DNA of 64,000 bases from Phocoena phocoena (Eukaryota; Chordata; Mammalia; Artiodactyla; Phocoenidae). This document shows, piece after piece, positions 47,937 to 60,900 of the stretch. The notes under the pieces were generated by a model, which saw nothing but the letters and a program-made list of their open reading frames with translations, had not been told where the DNA came from and did no database searches. The stretch spans positions 868,001-932,000 of the forward strand of contig NW_027077452.1 in the NCBI RefSeq assembly GCF_963924675.1, given 5' to 3'. Numbering within the stretch: the stretch's first letter is position 1; each line of letters begins with the position of its first letter. Made by a program: the position numbers and the translations under genes.

Positions 47937-49683
47937 AGCTGTGCCAAACAGGAGGTTAAAGGCACTGACTCTCCAAGCGGGGAGTGTGTTAGTAAAGCAT
48001 CTGGAATGGTGAACCCGAGGACCAGGATACGAAAACTGAGATGCATTTTAAATCGTTTCCCAATCACACGGTGGACCATACTGTGTGTTTCCCATGCATG
48101 TTTTAGCTGGAGGAAGAATCCCTTGAACCTGGAGAGTTGGGACCCATGGAATGGGTACCATGCAGTATGACTTCAAAGGGTCTGCATTTTCTCACTGAAA
48201 CTCACCAATGCTATCAGCCTGAAGTGTCCAGCCTTATGTCTCAACCAGCTCTGGGTGTAGTTGTGGTAAATCCCGGTTGCATCACATGCCCTGAGTGAAT
48301 TATTTAAGAATTGCTCTCTATTTCACTGTCTTTGTGTTTTGTTTTTGAAATTTATTTTGATAATGGGATTTATCGGATTTTCACTGCTGCGTTTATGCTG
48401 CTGTACACACGCTTGATTCTCTTACGGAGACATATAAATCCATGGGTTTTAAGATTCTTCCTAGTCAGGTATATTCCTAGGCGTTGAATATGTGGTGTTG
48501 AGTCCATTTCGTTGAGCAAGGAGTAGGTCTTGTCTATTACATATTTGGCTTATGGAATGTTATCTGTGCTAATTTCAGTCTCTGGTTTTATGCAGCACCC
48601 CAAGGCACCTTTCCCCATAAGCAAGCACTAGTTGGTTTTCTAAATTTGAGACCCTGTTCTGTTTTGTAATTCAGTTCATGTGTAGTCAAGTTTACATTCC
48701 GTGTATTAGTGATATCTTATGATGTTTCTTTTTCTGTGTGACTTAGTTCACGTAGAATCACCGTACCTGCATCCACTCACTATGCCGCTACGGGCCTGAT
48801 GACACAGATTTCATTGCTGAGTGATATTGCATTGCACGTACGTGCCACAACTTCTTTATCCATTTTTTGCTTTCTGGGATATTTACCTGGCACTGTAGAC
48901 GAGCTTCTTGTGAACACAGCCGTCCCAAACATTGGGGTGGCTGTCTGTTTTTGATTTTAATTTCCATAATCTTTGGGACCATAAGTGGAAGTGCCATAGG
49001 CTGTGTTGCTTTGTTTCTTATGGGTTTCAGGAAACACCATACACTTCTCCAGGGTGGCTGTTGGCAGTTTACATCCTGCCAATCAGCATAACAAGGCTCC
49101 CTGTTCTCCATATCCTGTCCTACCTTTCTGGATTTTACACTTTTTTCAGATGGCCCTTTTGCCCAGGGGGCATTTAGACTTCATTGTAGTGCAGATTTCC
49201 TTTACAGGCTTGCTTGGTTTGCGAAAAAGGGCGTATGCGTTTTTTCCTGAATATATTCAGGAAAAAATGCATACGCACTTTTTGGCCAAGTGCACCATTG
49301 TCGACGTTCTGCCTCTTTTCCTATGCTTTCTGGGCAATTCCAGTCTACCCCCTGCAATCGTTTTCCTGAAATTCTGCCCCGCTTTCAAGTCCCCTTCGCA
49401 GGCTTACTTCAATATATTTTTGGAGGATAGCTGTCATTTATAACTCTGCAGGTTTGTGAATTGCAGTGCCCCTGAGCTCCTTTCTTCAACTCGCTTTCTT
49501 GTGAGCTGGGCACAAAACCGCAGGATTGCTTCAGGCCCTAATCTGTTTCCGGCAGGGCACGCTGAGCCTTTGGTTAATTCCTCTTCCTGGTGGGAAATGA
49601 GCCTTACATTTGCCCGTGCAGACACCTACAGCTAGTCTCTCATTGGTTCTCCCTATTCCTGTTCATCTTGCGCAGAAATTGCA
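47937..49683. repeat. Satellite monomer m23
   Basis: 1,747 bp. The palindrome at 49218-49289 has unmatched arms: the left is gggcg type, the right cgcac type. Last regular monomer before block copy B. Confidence 0.88.
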
Positions 49684-51412
49684 AGCTGTGCCAAACAGGA
49701 GGTTAAAGGCACTGACTCTCCAAGCGGGGAGAGTGTTAGTAAACCGTCTGGAATGGTGAACCCGAGGACCAGGATACGAAAACTGAGATGCATTTTAAAT
49801 CGTTTCCTAATCACACGGTGGACCATACTCGGCGTTTCCCACGCATGTTTTAGCTGAAGAAAGAATCCCTTGAACCTGGAGAGTTGGGACCCTTGGAATG
49901 GGTACCATGCAGTATGACTTCAAAGGATCTGCATTTGTTCACCGAAACTCACCAATGCTATCAGCCTGAAGTGTCCAGCCTTATGTGTCAACCAGCTCTG
50001 GGTGTAGATGTGTTAAATCCAGGTTGCATCACATGCCCTGAGTGAATTATTTAAGAATTGCTACCTATTTCACTGTCATTGTGTTTTGTTTTTGAAATTT
50101 ATTTTAATAATGGGATTTATCGGATTTTCACTGCTTCGTTTATGCCGCTGTACACGCGCTTGATTCTCTTACGGAGACATATAAGTCCATGGGTTTTAAG
50201 ATTCTTACTAATCCGTTATATTCTTAGGCATTGAATATGGCGTGTTGAGTCCATTTCGTTGAGCAAGGAGTAGGTCTTGACTATTACATATTTGGCTTAT
50301 GGAATGGTATCTGTGCTAATTTCAATCTCTGGTTTTATGCAGCACCCCAACTCACCTTTCCCCTTAAGGAAGCATAAGTTGGTTTTCTTAATTTGAAACC
50401 CTCTTTTCTTTTGTAATTCAGTTCATGTGTAGCCATGTTAACATTCCATGTATTAGTGATATCTTATGTCTTTTTCTTTTTGAATTATGTCACTTCGAAT
50501 GATCACACGTAACTCCTCTGGAGTTGTTATAACTGGCCGTATTTCATTGATTTCCAGGCTGAGTAATATTCCACTCTACATAAGCACCACATCTCTGTCC
50601 GTTTTTTCTCTGCAGATACATTTAAGTTATATCCTAGTCGAAGGTCTTTTAAACAGAGAGGTGGTAAACATTGGGGTGCCTGTGTCCTCTCGATTTTTGT
50701 TTTTCCCAAGATATACGTCCATGAGTGCAAGTGCCCTGTGCTCGGTAGCTCATTTTTTAGATGCTTTAGTAAACACAATAGACTTATCCAGAGTGACCGT
50801 TGGCAATATACATTTCCACTATAAGACTCACAGGGCTCCCTTTTCTCCTTGCCCTGTCCTGCATTTCTGGTGTTTACACTTTATGAGGACGGCTCTTCTG
50901 ACTGATGCAAAGTGATATGTTTTGTAGTATTGATTTCCAGTGCCCACCTGTTTGGTTGGCTAAAAAAGTGTATGCCCTTTTCTTGAATATATACAGAAAA
51001 AGACGCATACACCCTTTTTGGCCAACTGCAATGTTGGCAATGTTCAGCCCCTTTTCTTGTGCTTAATGGCGAGTCCTTTCTACCTCTTCCAATCCCTTTC
51101 CTGCCATTCTCCGTTGCTTACAAGTCCTTTTCTCTGACTTTCCTCAAGACATTTTTCAGTGATAGATATTTTCAATTCTGCAGTTTCGTGAATTTTAGTG
51201 CCCCTGAGTTCCATTTTCCAACTTGTGTTTATGGGAACTGGCCACAAAGCATCAGGATTCCTCAAGCCCTATTCTGTTTCCATGGGCAACCCTAGCCTTT
51301 GGTCAATTCGTCTTCCTGATTGGAAATTAGAGTGGCATGTGCCTGTCCGAACACCTAGGACTTGTCTCTCATTGTTCCTCCTCCTTCTGCTTCATCCTCT
51401 GGACAAATTCCA
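49684..51412. repeat. Chimeric edge monomer m24 (copy of m10)
   Basis: About 1,729 bp. Decayed palindrome at 50956-51025. Two bases longer than m10: an extra C in 'cagcacccca' near 50,345 and an extra A in 'agatacattta' near 50,618. Confidence 0.85.
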
Positions 51413-51814
51413 AACTGTATGCAACAGGATGTTGACAGTGCTGACATCACCAAGTGGGAAGACTGTTAGTAAAGACGCTGGAGTGGTGAACCCTAGCACC
51501 AAGAGATGAGGAGATGAGATGCCTTTTCCAAACTTTTCCCGATCAGACGGTATACCATCCTCTGGGTGTGACAGGCATGTTTTAGGTGTAGGAAGGGTCC
51601 CATTCATGTGAGGAGAACACCAGGGGATTTTAAATATCAGTGTCTCTCCGCAACCCAAACTGGGGAATTTTTTAAGCTACGGCTACACATATGTTCATTA
51701 AGGGCCTTGGGAAGTAGGCAGAGTCCAAACTTTAGATGATTGAAGTCTTCAGGGTCAGAAGCACTCACCACTGTCTTCCCTTAGATTCCATTTTTACTGT
51801 CATTGATGGATGAT
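51413..51814. repeat. Truncated diverged monomer, copy B
   Basis: Equivalent of 17458-17859. Differences seen include 'catcaccaag' for 'catctccaag' near 51,447. Confidence 0.6.
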
Positions 51815-51995
51815 GTCAATAAAAATATCTATTCTTTTTCAGATCATTTCCCCTTATAGGTTATTGCAAAATATTGAGTGTAGTTCCCTGTGCTATACAG
51901 TAGTTCCTTGCTGATGATTTCATACATAGCAGTGTGTATGTGTTAATCCCAAACTGTTAATTGATCCCTCCTCCTACCATTTCCCTTTGGTAATA
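51815..51995 (-). mobile_element. L1 3'UTR fragment, copy B
   Basis: Same fragment and ends as 17860-18040. No difference noticed. Confidence 0.75.
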
Positions 51996-52326
51996 ATAAA
52001 TTATAAGATTTTATGCTTCTCAGAAATGGGGGAGCTGAAAGAGAGGTATCATTTTCAATGCAAAAGCATTTAAAACAAGATTGAAGCTTTAACCAAGATT
52101 ATTAGATGTACATCCTTGGAAAGAAATCACTTTGTTTCTCTAATATTGACCTGACAAAGAAGACAAACCTTTTCACTGAACTTGCTTATAAGAAAGTGAT
52201 GGAAATATCAAATGGAAGTGTTAGAAACATCTTATTTTACCCGAGCCTTATACACTGTTCTATGTTAATTACAGTTTGGCTCACACATCTGTTCATTGAA
52301 GTTACAATGTTCTCAATTTCTGTTAC
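51996..52326. other. Unassigned AT-rich interval, copy B
   Basis: Equivalent of 18041-18371. Nothing recognised. Confidence 0.5.
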
Positions 52327-52675
52327 TGATCCTCCAGAGTGGACGCCAACAAGTGTCCCCCTGCCCAGTGTCATTGGAGCCAATAGATCGAGACTGAGTT
52401 TGGTTCAAAAGCAAAGGAAACTTTATATTTTGATCAGAGAATGGAGAGGTGCTACCCTGTGGGCTGTGGGCTGGGCTGCTGTGTAGAGATCCTGTCAGAG
52501 TCACTGGGAGGGAGGGGGCTGAGCTCTCGAGGACCTGGTTGGCTGCAGCTCAGGCTCTATGTCACGGAGTCTGAACTGGGCCCCAGGAGCTGAAGTGTCA
52601 TCGAGCCATTCTGCTCTAGGAAATCTGGTCTGAAGTGCCGGGTGTGGAACCTCTGTATGCGGGACACTAGGAGCA
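52327..52675 (-). mobile_element. Possible LTR remnant, copy B
   Basis: Equivalent of 18372-18720 with the same R/U5-like motif. One g-to-a change near 52,600. Confidence 0.35.
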
Positions 52676-53651
52676 CCTGAAATTAGACAAAGCACAAAGG
52701 ATAAAAATGGTTAGACTTTATTTTATTGCCCAGATTCTATTTTTATCTCCCAGGCATTTTTAAGGGGCTTTGCCTGGGACAAACTTCTCTTCTGCCTTTT
52801 GTCCCTTTCCTCATTCTTGGAGTGCTGCGGGTGCAGACCCTTCTTCTGTAACTGCTGAGTGCTGAGTTAGGAGGCTTCATACCCGTGGGCGAGGGTCAGA
52901 ACTTCTCCCCAGCAGCCTCCAGGTGACGTTGATTGTCCCCAGGCCTCCTGCCTCCCTGCTCGTCCACCTGAGCACCAGTATTGGAAGTGTTATAGATTCT
53001 AATGACCTTTAAGGGTCCAGAAAGGAGATGTGCAGTGGCGCTGTGAGGTCCAGTTTCACTCCGCCCCACATTTGTTCGGCCACCTTAGGCTGACCGTTTC
53101 TGCCAGCCTAGATGCTCTGACTGACCGTTTCTGCCAGCCTAGATGCTCTGACCAACAGTCTGCGCTTTCTTCCATTAGGCCCCTGAATTAACGTAAAAAC
53201 AGCACCAGGTGTCAGGATCCTGCCCGCTCAGCTCCCAGACAGTCCAGGGTCAGTGGTGATGAAGGATCATGATGGTCACTGAGTCAAGAGCCTTTGGAAG
53301 TAAACAGGAGTCCAGCCGGTCTTATTGGCCACCATCATCAGGGTGTCTGTAGGCTTTTCTATGGTGACAGCATGATATACGGTTCCCCCGCCAAGATTAT
53401 TAGCTCCCCTCTGGGTACAGTAAGTACTGCAAGCAGTAGTCTACTCTTTTGGGACACACTCTTGTTGTTTTATGAGAGAAACTCCAGGTCAAGTGATGGT
53501 CACACGGGTCGTCATGGTGCCCCGTTGCCCCCGGTTATCTCTCTGGAGGTTGGAGTTGGAGGGCCTCCTCAATCGAGGTCAGTGTGCCCACGGAGCAAAC
53601 CCTGCAACTTCAGGGCATGGTTGGGGATTAGGATCACCACGTGGGGTCCGT
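52676..53651. other. Unassigned interval, copy B
   Basis: Equivalent of 18721-19689, with the 7-bp duplication that shifts the offset and the same 31-bp tandem duplication (53091-53152). Confidence 0.4.
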
Positions 53652-54602
53652 TTCCCTTAGAAGGGAGGTGGCCTTTTGGGCTGCTGATTTCCAGGTTTTC
53701 AGATACCACCAGTATCTTGGCCAGATGTGGCGGTGGGCCAAGCCCCTTGGTGACCATAGTTTATCCTACCTGGATGGCATTCTTGCATTGTTCCATTTCA
53801 AGTGGTCCCAGTTTTTGCACTAATACTCCAATGGCGATTCACCTTTCACCAGGAATGTAAAGGTCAAAGGGTTTAGCTAAATTAGGGAGTTCCAGGGCAA
53901 GGGTCTGAATTGACTGCTCTTTCCATTCTTGAAAGGCCACTTCTGGATTCTATTCAAAAGAATCATCATCTTTTCCTTTCAGTGTTTCATATAGAGGCCC
54001 AGCTAGTAGACTGTAGTTAGGGATCCAGAGGCAGGAAACCCTGGCTTCCCCAGGAACCCCTAAGCTGTCTTCTAGTTTCAGAAAGGGGTAAGGCTGTAAA
54101 TTGTTTCTTCCCTTTCCTGGGATGGGCTTCTCCGACCTTCTGTGAGAATGAAGCCCAGGCAGGTCACCGTAGTCTGTGATACTTGAGCTTTTTCGTGGAC
54201 AACTTCTATCCTTTATTGGCTTGGTAGTTCTGAGGCCTCCTTAGTAGGGCTGGCGATCAGAATGTCGTCTGAATATTGAAGGAGTGTTTCCTTTTCCAGA
54301 GGTAGAACTTTTAGGTCTTTAGCTGAGCTTTCCCCAAAGATGGTGTGGGAATTTTTGAACCCTTGGGGCAAGACAGCCTGGAAGTATTGTTTTAGTTGTA
54401 TGTTGAGTCCTGTCACTCACAAGCCAAAATTTCTTGTGACTCTGGGACTAGTGGAATACAAAAGAAGGCATCAGTGAAGACTAATACAGAATACCAAGTC
54501 CTGGTGGTTGGTAGAATGACCAGCAGGGTGTAGGATTTAGGAACTACTGGAGGTATATCCTCAGTGGCTTCACTGACTGTCCTGACATCCTTTACCAGGA
54601 CT
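53652..54602 (-). pseudogene. ERV pol remnant, copy B
   Basis: Equivalent of 19690-20640 and broken in the same way. The 54213-54416 open stretch holding the YSDD box is the same as in copy A. Shared lesions show the element was already dead and truncated before the block duplicated. Confidence 0.85.
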
Positions 54603-54605
54603 CCA

Positions 54606-54812
54606 GCAGCCCATGGGGCTCTCGAGGTCAGGCCAATCCCAGGATATGGAGCTCACCTGGGCAGGTACCCTACCCCCACCCCAGCCCACGGGGCTCTCGT
54701 GTTCAGGCCCCTCCCAGGATATGGGATTCCCTGGGCAGGTCCTCTGCAGTCCATGGGGCTCCCGTGGTCAGGCCCCTCCCAGGATACAGAGCTACCCTTG
54801 CAGGTACCTTGG
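54606..54812. repeat. Three-copy GC-rich minisatellite, copy B
   Basis: Equivalent of 20644-20850 with the same copy number. Confidence 0.85.
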
Positions 54813-55202
54813 CAGGGCTGGGCACACAGGAACCGTGCACATAGCCCTCATTGCAGAGCACTCCCAGCTCACCTGTCGCTCAGATCTGACACAGAGCACC
54901 TCAGAGCAGGACTTGAACTAACAAACAGCAGCTCTGACAGGTCTGTGACCCTGGGCATCACTCTGTGCGGCCTCCTCCACCTGGTCTTCCAGAGACTTCC
55001 ACTGCACCCGGGGCACCAGGCCTCTGTCTCCAACCACCACCCACCCCTCCTCTCCCTGACTCCTGGGTTCCTCTCATTAGGAGAGGGTTTTCTTGAAGTT
55101 GTCTCCCACTCATGGGCCAGATAATATAATTAGAAAACAAGCCAGAGCTGCAGCCCCTTGTCTATCCTGACTCTCAGGAGCCCACACCTGTTCCTTGGAC
55201 CT
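54813..55202. other. Unassigned low-copy interval, copy B
   Basis: Equivalent of 20851-21240. Nothing recognised. Confidence 0.4.
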
Positions 55203-55559
55203 GGCCAATTCAGCAAGTTCCATTTTCAGCAACTGTGAGCCCCTGAGGGGTGATTATTGGCTGGCTTGGGAAGCCTGACCGTGCCGGCCAGCCCTCCCCA
55301 GGTGTGCCTGGGTTGAGATCAATATAAACACCGCTCCAGGCAGCAAGAGCCCCTGCAGCTGTGCCTGATGCCATTTTCTCTGCCCTGTCAGCAGTCTCGG
55401 GGCTGGGCTGGTGGGAGGGAGTGAGAGGTCACGGCTTTGTGGGTGTCCCAGTGTGAGTGGGGCTCTGCTGGACTTTCTGCAGCAGTTGCCAAGATGCTAC
55501 CTGCTAAAGAAGAGGATGTGTCACCCACACCTGCTGCTGGAATTTCTCCCTGGGCACAG
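55203..55559 (+). promoter_or_regulatory. Promoter-like region and exon-like frame, copy B
   Basis: Equivalent of 21241-21597. TATAAA at 55323-55328, ATG at 55494 and the CAG|GTGAGG donor are all preserved. Confidence 0.3.
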
Positions 55560-56102
55560 GTGAGGAAGGAAGAAAGCAGTGGGGGCCGGGAGAGCAGGGG
55601 TATCTCAGGCAGGGAAATGGAGAGCTTCCAGAAGAGCACCCAGGGCCAGGACCATCCTGACTGGCCTGCAGGCACCAAGTCGGCTGGCATGCTGTCCCTC
55701 ATGTGGCTCCATGGCCCTTCCTCTAGGTTTTCAAGTCCTTGTACATATTCAGGTGTTTAGCCTTGGAAGGGTGGGAACATTTCAGCAGCAGCTGGCCTGG
55801 GGCTCGGCCCACGTTTACTCACAGATACCTCGGCACGGTCCCCCAGATTTGCAGTGAGGACGCTTGTTGCAAGGAGCATGCTGGCTGAATGGGAGATGAT
55901 TCCCCACCACTGACCAACTTCAGAATTGTTTGCAATTGGAGCAAGTGCCCTGAAACGGTTTTCCTCTGTGTAACTGGTGGGTTCTGTTCTTTTTTATCTT
56001 TTTTTCGTTTTTGGTTCAAGGTAGATTTTATTCCTCTTTTGTGTATTTACAGATATAAGCATGGAAGTAATTTATTCATATAAATACATGTATGTGAAGG
56101 GA
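55560..56102. other. Unassigned interval, copy B
   Basis: Equivalent of 21598-22139. A few substitutions, e.g. 'ccccagattt' for 'caccagcttt' near 55,840. Confidence 0.4.
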
Positions 56103-56842
56103 AGAATATTTTTTCTGTTTTACTTTTTTTAATTTTATTTTTTTATTTTGAATTTAATTTTATATTTTTATACAGTAGGTTGTTTTTGGTTATCTACTTT
56201 ATACATATAAATGTATACATACCAATCCCAATATCTCAACTCCTCCCACCACCATCCCCAACAGCTTTCCCCCCTTGTTGTCCATACGTTTGTTGTATAC
56301 ATGTATTGCTCTATTTCTGCCTTGCAAAACGGTTCATCTGTACAATTTTTCTAGGTTCCACATATATGCATTAATATACAAGATTTGTTTTTCTCTTTCT
56401 GACTTACTTCACTCTGTATGACAGTCTCTAGATCCATCAACGTCTCTACAAATGTCCCAATTTCATTCCTTTTTATGGCTTAGTAATATTCCATTTTATA
56501 TATGTACCACTTCTTTATGCATTCGTCTGTCTGTGGGCATTTAGGTTGCTTCCATTTCCTGGATAGTGTAAATAGTGATGCAATGAACATTGTGGTGAAT
56601 GTCTCTTTTTGATTTATGGTTTTGTCTGGGTATATGCCCAGTAGAGGGATTGCTGTATCATATGGTAATTCTATTCTTAGTTTTATAAGAAACTCCATAA
56701 TGTTCTCCACAGTGACAGTATCAATTTACGTTCCCAACAATAGTGGAAGAGGATTCCTTATCTCCACACCGTTTCCAGCATTTGTTGTTTGTAGATTTTC
56801 TGATGATGCCCATTCTAATAGGTGTGAGGTGATACACCATGG
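56103..56842 (-). mobile_element. L1 3' end, antisense, copy B
   Basis: Equivalent of 22140-22879. The ORF2 C-terminal frame is at 56480-56710. A one-base T-run expansion lies at its head. Confidence 0.9.
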
Positions 56843-57964
56843 ATGAGTCTATTTCGTTGAGCAAAGAGTAGGTCTTGTTTATTACGTATTTGGCTTATGG
56901 AATGGTATGTGTGCTAATTTCAATCTGTTTTTATACAGCAGCCCAACTCAACTTTCCCCTTAAGCAAGCATAAGGTTTTTATCTAAATGTGAGACTCTGT
57001 TCGGTTTTGTAATTCAGTTTATGTGTAGCCAAGTTTACACTCCCTCTATTAGTGATATCTTATGATAATTATCTTTCTTTGTGTGACATATTTCTCTTAG
57101 AATCATCATAATTAAATCCACTCAATTTGCTGCTACAGGCCTGATGACATTGATTTCACTGCTGAGTGATATTCCGTTGTACATAAGTAGCACTTCTTTA
57201 TCCATTTTTTTCTTTCTGGGATACTTAATTTGTACTGGACTCGAGGTTCTTGTAAACACAGCAGCCCTAAATTTTGTGTTGGCTGTGTCTTGTTGATTTT
57301 AATTTTCCTAAGCTATAGGGTCAAAAGTGGAAGTGCCCTAGGCTCTGTAGCTTTGTTTTTTAGATGTTTCAGGATACACCATGAACATCTCCAGAGTGTC
57401 TGTTGGCAATTTACATCCCACCCATCAGCATAACACGGCTCCCTGTTCTCCATGGCCTGTCCTGTGTTTCTGGTTTTTACACTTTATTCAGATGGCCTTT
57501 TTGACGAATGGGAAATGTGACTTCATTGTAGTGTGGATTTCCATTGCTGGAGTGCTTGGTTGGCCAAAATGTTCATATGCGTTTTTTCCTGAATATATTC
57601 AGGAAAAATGTATACGCACTTTTTGTCCATGTGCATCACTGTCAAAGATCTGCCGCTTTTCATATGCTTTAAATGCAATTCCAATCTACCTCTTGAAATA
57701 TGATTCCTGCAATTCTGCCTCGTTTTCAAGTCCTCTTTGCAGACTTACTTCGATATATTTTTGCCAATAGCTGTCATTTATCTCTGCAGGTTTGTGAATT
57801 ACAGTGCCCCTGAGCTCCTTTCTTAACTCGCTTCCTTGTAAGCTGGCCACAAAACTGCAGGTTTGCTTCAGGCCATAATCAGGGTCCGGCACGGCACTCT
57901 GAGCCTTTGGTTAATTCCTCTTCCTGGTGGGAAATTAGAGTTAAATGTGCCCCTCCAGATACCT
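56843..57964. repeat. Partial satellite monomer, copy B
   Basis: Equivalent of 22880-24004 with the 3-bp deletion near 57,192. Confidence 0.88.
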
Positions 57965-60900
57965 GCCTCACTCCCAGCCACATGGTGATGTATGTCCTCA
58001 GGTTTGAGGCCATATGTGATGGGTTCCTCATCTTTTGATGATGTGGCCACACTGGTGTGTGGACACTCCTGCCTGGTTCCCATCCCCTTGGTGATGTGGG
58101 CCCTCTGGTGAGACTCTGATCCTGGTTGGGTTCCTCACACATCCGTGAGGTGAGCCCTCTTCTCTGAGGTCACTCCTGCCTGGCTGGCACAACCCGCCTT
58201 GTTGACTTCGGCACCCTGGTGGCAGTTGGAGCCTGCTGGGAGCCTCCTTCCCACGGTGATGAGGCCCTCTGGCGTCAGACCCTAATGGCGGGGTTCCCAC
58301 ATTTTCTGATACGTGCTAAGTGGTACGAGGGCACTCCTGCCAGGTTCCCATCCTCATGAGCGTGTGGGCCTTCTGTTCTGAGGTCCTAACAGCTGGGTTG
58401 CTCACACTTTCATGATGTGGGCCATCTGCTGTGAGGTCAATCCTGCCTGGCTGGCGCACGTCGCCTTGGCGACGTGGACCCTCTGGTGGCAGTTGGAGTG
58501 TGCTGGGGCCTCCTCCCTTCAGTGATGAGGGCCTTCTGGTGTCAGGCCCTAAGTGCTGGGCTCCACACATTTTCTGATGTGTGCCCAGTGGTGCGAGTCA
58601 CTCCTGCCAGGTTCCCATCCCCATGGGCATGTGGGACTTCTGTTCTGTGGTCCCAACTGCTGGGTTGCTCACAGTTTCATCATGTGGGCCCTTTGCTGTG
58701 TGTTCACTCTGGCCTGTATCCCATAGTCTCAGTGCTCTGGGCCTCCAGCTTGGAGTTTCCAACTTCTCGATTCCTCACCTTTTTTATTCTATGGGCCCTC
58801 GGTTGTGCGTCTCCTCCTGCATGCCTCACTCCCAGCCCCTTCGTGATGTGTGTCCCCTTGTTTGAGGCCACATGTGCTGTGTTCCTCACCTTTCTATAAT
58901 GTGGCCACACTGGTGTGAGGACACACTTGCCTGGTTCCCATTCCCTTGGTGATGTTGGCCCCACTGCTGTTAGGACAGTCTTGCCTGGTTCCCATCACCT
59001 TGGTGATGTTGGCCCTCTGGTGAGAGTCTGATCCTGGTTAGGTTCCTCACCCTTCTGTGAGGTGGGCCCTCTGCTCTGAGGTCACTCCTGCCTGGCTGGC
59101 ACACCCCGCCTTGGCAACGTCGGCCATATGGTGGCAGTTGGAGCCTGCTGGGAGCCTCCTCCCCTCGGTGATGAGGGCCCTCTGGCCTCAGGCCCTAACT
59201 GCTGGGTTCCCACATTTTCTGATTCGTGCTAAGTGGTGCAAGGACACTCCTGCCAGGTTCCCATCCCCATGGGGATGTGAGCCTTCTGCTCTGAGGTCCC
59301 AACGGCTGTGTTGCTCACAGTTTCATGATGAGGGCCCTCTGGTGTGAGTTCACTCCTGCCTAGATCCCATAGCCTCGCTGCTCCTGGCTGCCTGCCGGAG
59401 GTTCCAACTGTGGGGTTCCTCACCTTTTTTATTCTATGGTCCCTCTGTTTTGAGGATCCTCTGGCCTGCCTCACTCCCAGCCCCTTGGTGATGTGTGTCC
59501 TCAGGTTTGAGGCCACGTGTGCTGGGTCCCTCAAATTATGGTGATGTAGCCCCACTGGTGTGAGGACACTCCTGCCTGGTTCCCATTCCCTTGGTGATGT
59601 TGGCCCTCTGGTGACAGTCTGATCCTTGTTGGGTTCCTCACACTTCTGTGAGGTGGGCTTTCTGCTCTGAGGTCACTCCTGCCTGGTTGGCACACCCCGC
59701 CTTGGTGACATCGGCCTTATGGTGGCAGTTGGAGCCTGCTGGGAGCCTCCTCCCCTCGGTGATGAGGGTCCTCTGGCCTCAGGTCCTAACTGCTGGGTTC
59801 CCACATTTTCTGATTCGTGGAAGTGGGCCGAGGACACTCCTGTCAGGTTCCCATCCCCATAGGGATGTGGGCCTTCTGCTCTGAGGTCCCATCCGCTGGG
59901 TTGCTCACAGTTTCATGATGTGGGACCTCTGCTGTGAGTTTGCTGTGGCCTGGATCCCATAGACTCTGTGCTCTGGGCGGCCTACTGGCCGGTTCCAACT
60001 GCTGGATTCCTCACAACTTTTATTCTGTGGGCTCTGTTTTGTGAGGATACTCCTGCTTGCCTCACTCCTAGCCCCTTGGAGATGTGGGTCCCCTGTTTTA
60101 GGCCACATGTTCTGGGTTCCTCACCTTTCTATAATGTGGCCACACTGGTGTGAGGACCCTCCTGCCTGGTTCCGATCCCCTTGGTGATGTGGGCCCTCTG
60201 GTGAGAGTCTTATCCTGGCTGGTTTCCTCACCCTTCTGTGAGGTAGGCCCTCTGCGGTGAGGTCACTCCTGCCTGGCTGGCACACATCACCTTGGTGACG
60301 TGGGCCCTCAGTTGGGAGTTGGTGTCTGCTGCGAGTCTCCGTCCCTCGGTAATGAGGGCCCTCTTGCGTCAGACCCTAACTCCTGGGCTCCCAAAATTTG
60401 CAGATGTGCGACCTGTGGTGCGAGTACACTCCTGTCAGGTTCCCAACCCCATGGGAATTTGGGCCTTCTGCTCTGAGGTCCCAACGGCTGGGGTGCTCAC
60501 AGTTTCATGATGAGGGCCCTCTGATGTGCGTTCATTCCGGCCTAGATCCCATAGGCTTGCTGCTCCTGGGCGCCTGCTGGGAGGTTCCAACTGCGGGATT
60601 CCTCACCTTTTTTATTCTATGGGCCCTCTGTTTTGAGGCTCCTCCTGCCTGCCTCAATCCCAGCCCCGTTGTGATGTGTGTCCTCTGGCGTGAGGCCACG
60701 TGTGCTGGGTCCCTCACCTTTCGATGATGTGGCCCCAATGGTGTGAGGACACTCGTGCCTGTTTCCGAGCCCCTTGGTGATGTGGCCCCTCTGGTGAGAG
60801 TCTGATCCTGGCTGGGTTCCTTACCGTTCTGTGAGGTGGGCCCTGTGCTCTGAGGTAACTCCTGCCTGGCTTGCTCCCATTGCCTTGGTGACGTCGGCCC

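Larger units (their letters stand above)
30408..49683. repeat. Satellite array 2: remnant plus eleven monomers
   Basis: A 63-bp monomer remnant (30408-30470) is followed by monomers starting at 30471, 32214, 33962, 35710, 37458, 39206, 40953, 42701, 44443, 46190 and 47937. Lengths are 1,742-1,748 bp. Several monomers (m13, m15-m21) carry 'gtgaagtacag' where array 1 has 'gtgaattacag', a sign of local homogenisation. No five-monomer period comparable to array 1 was seen. Confidence 0.93.
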
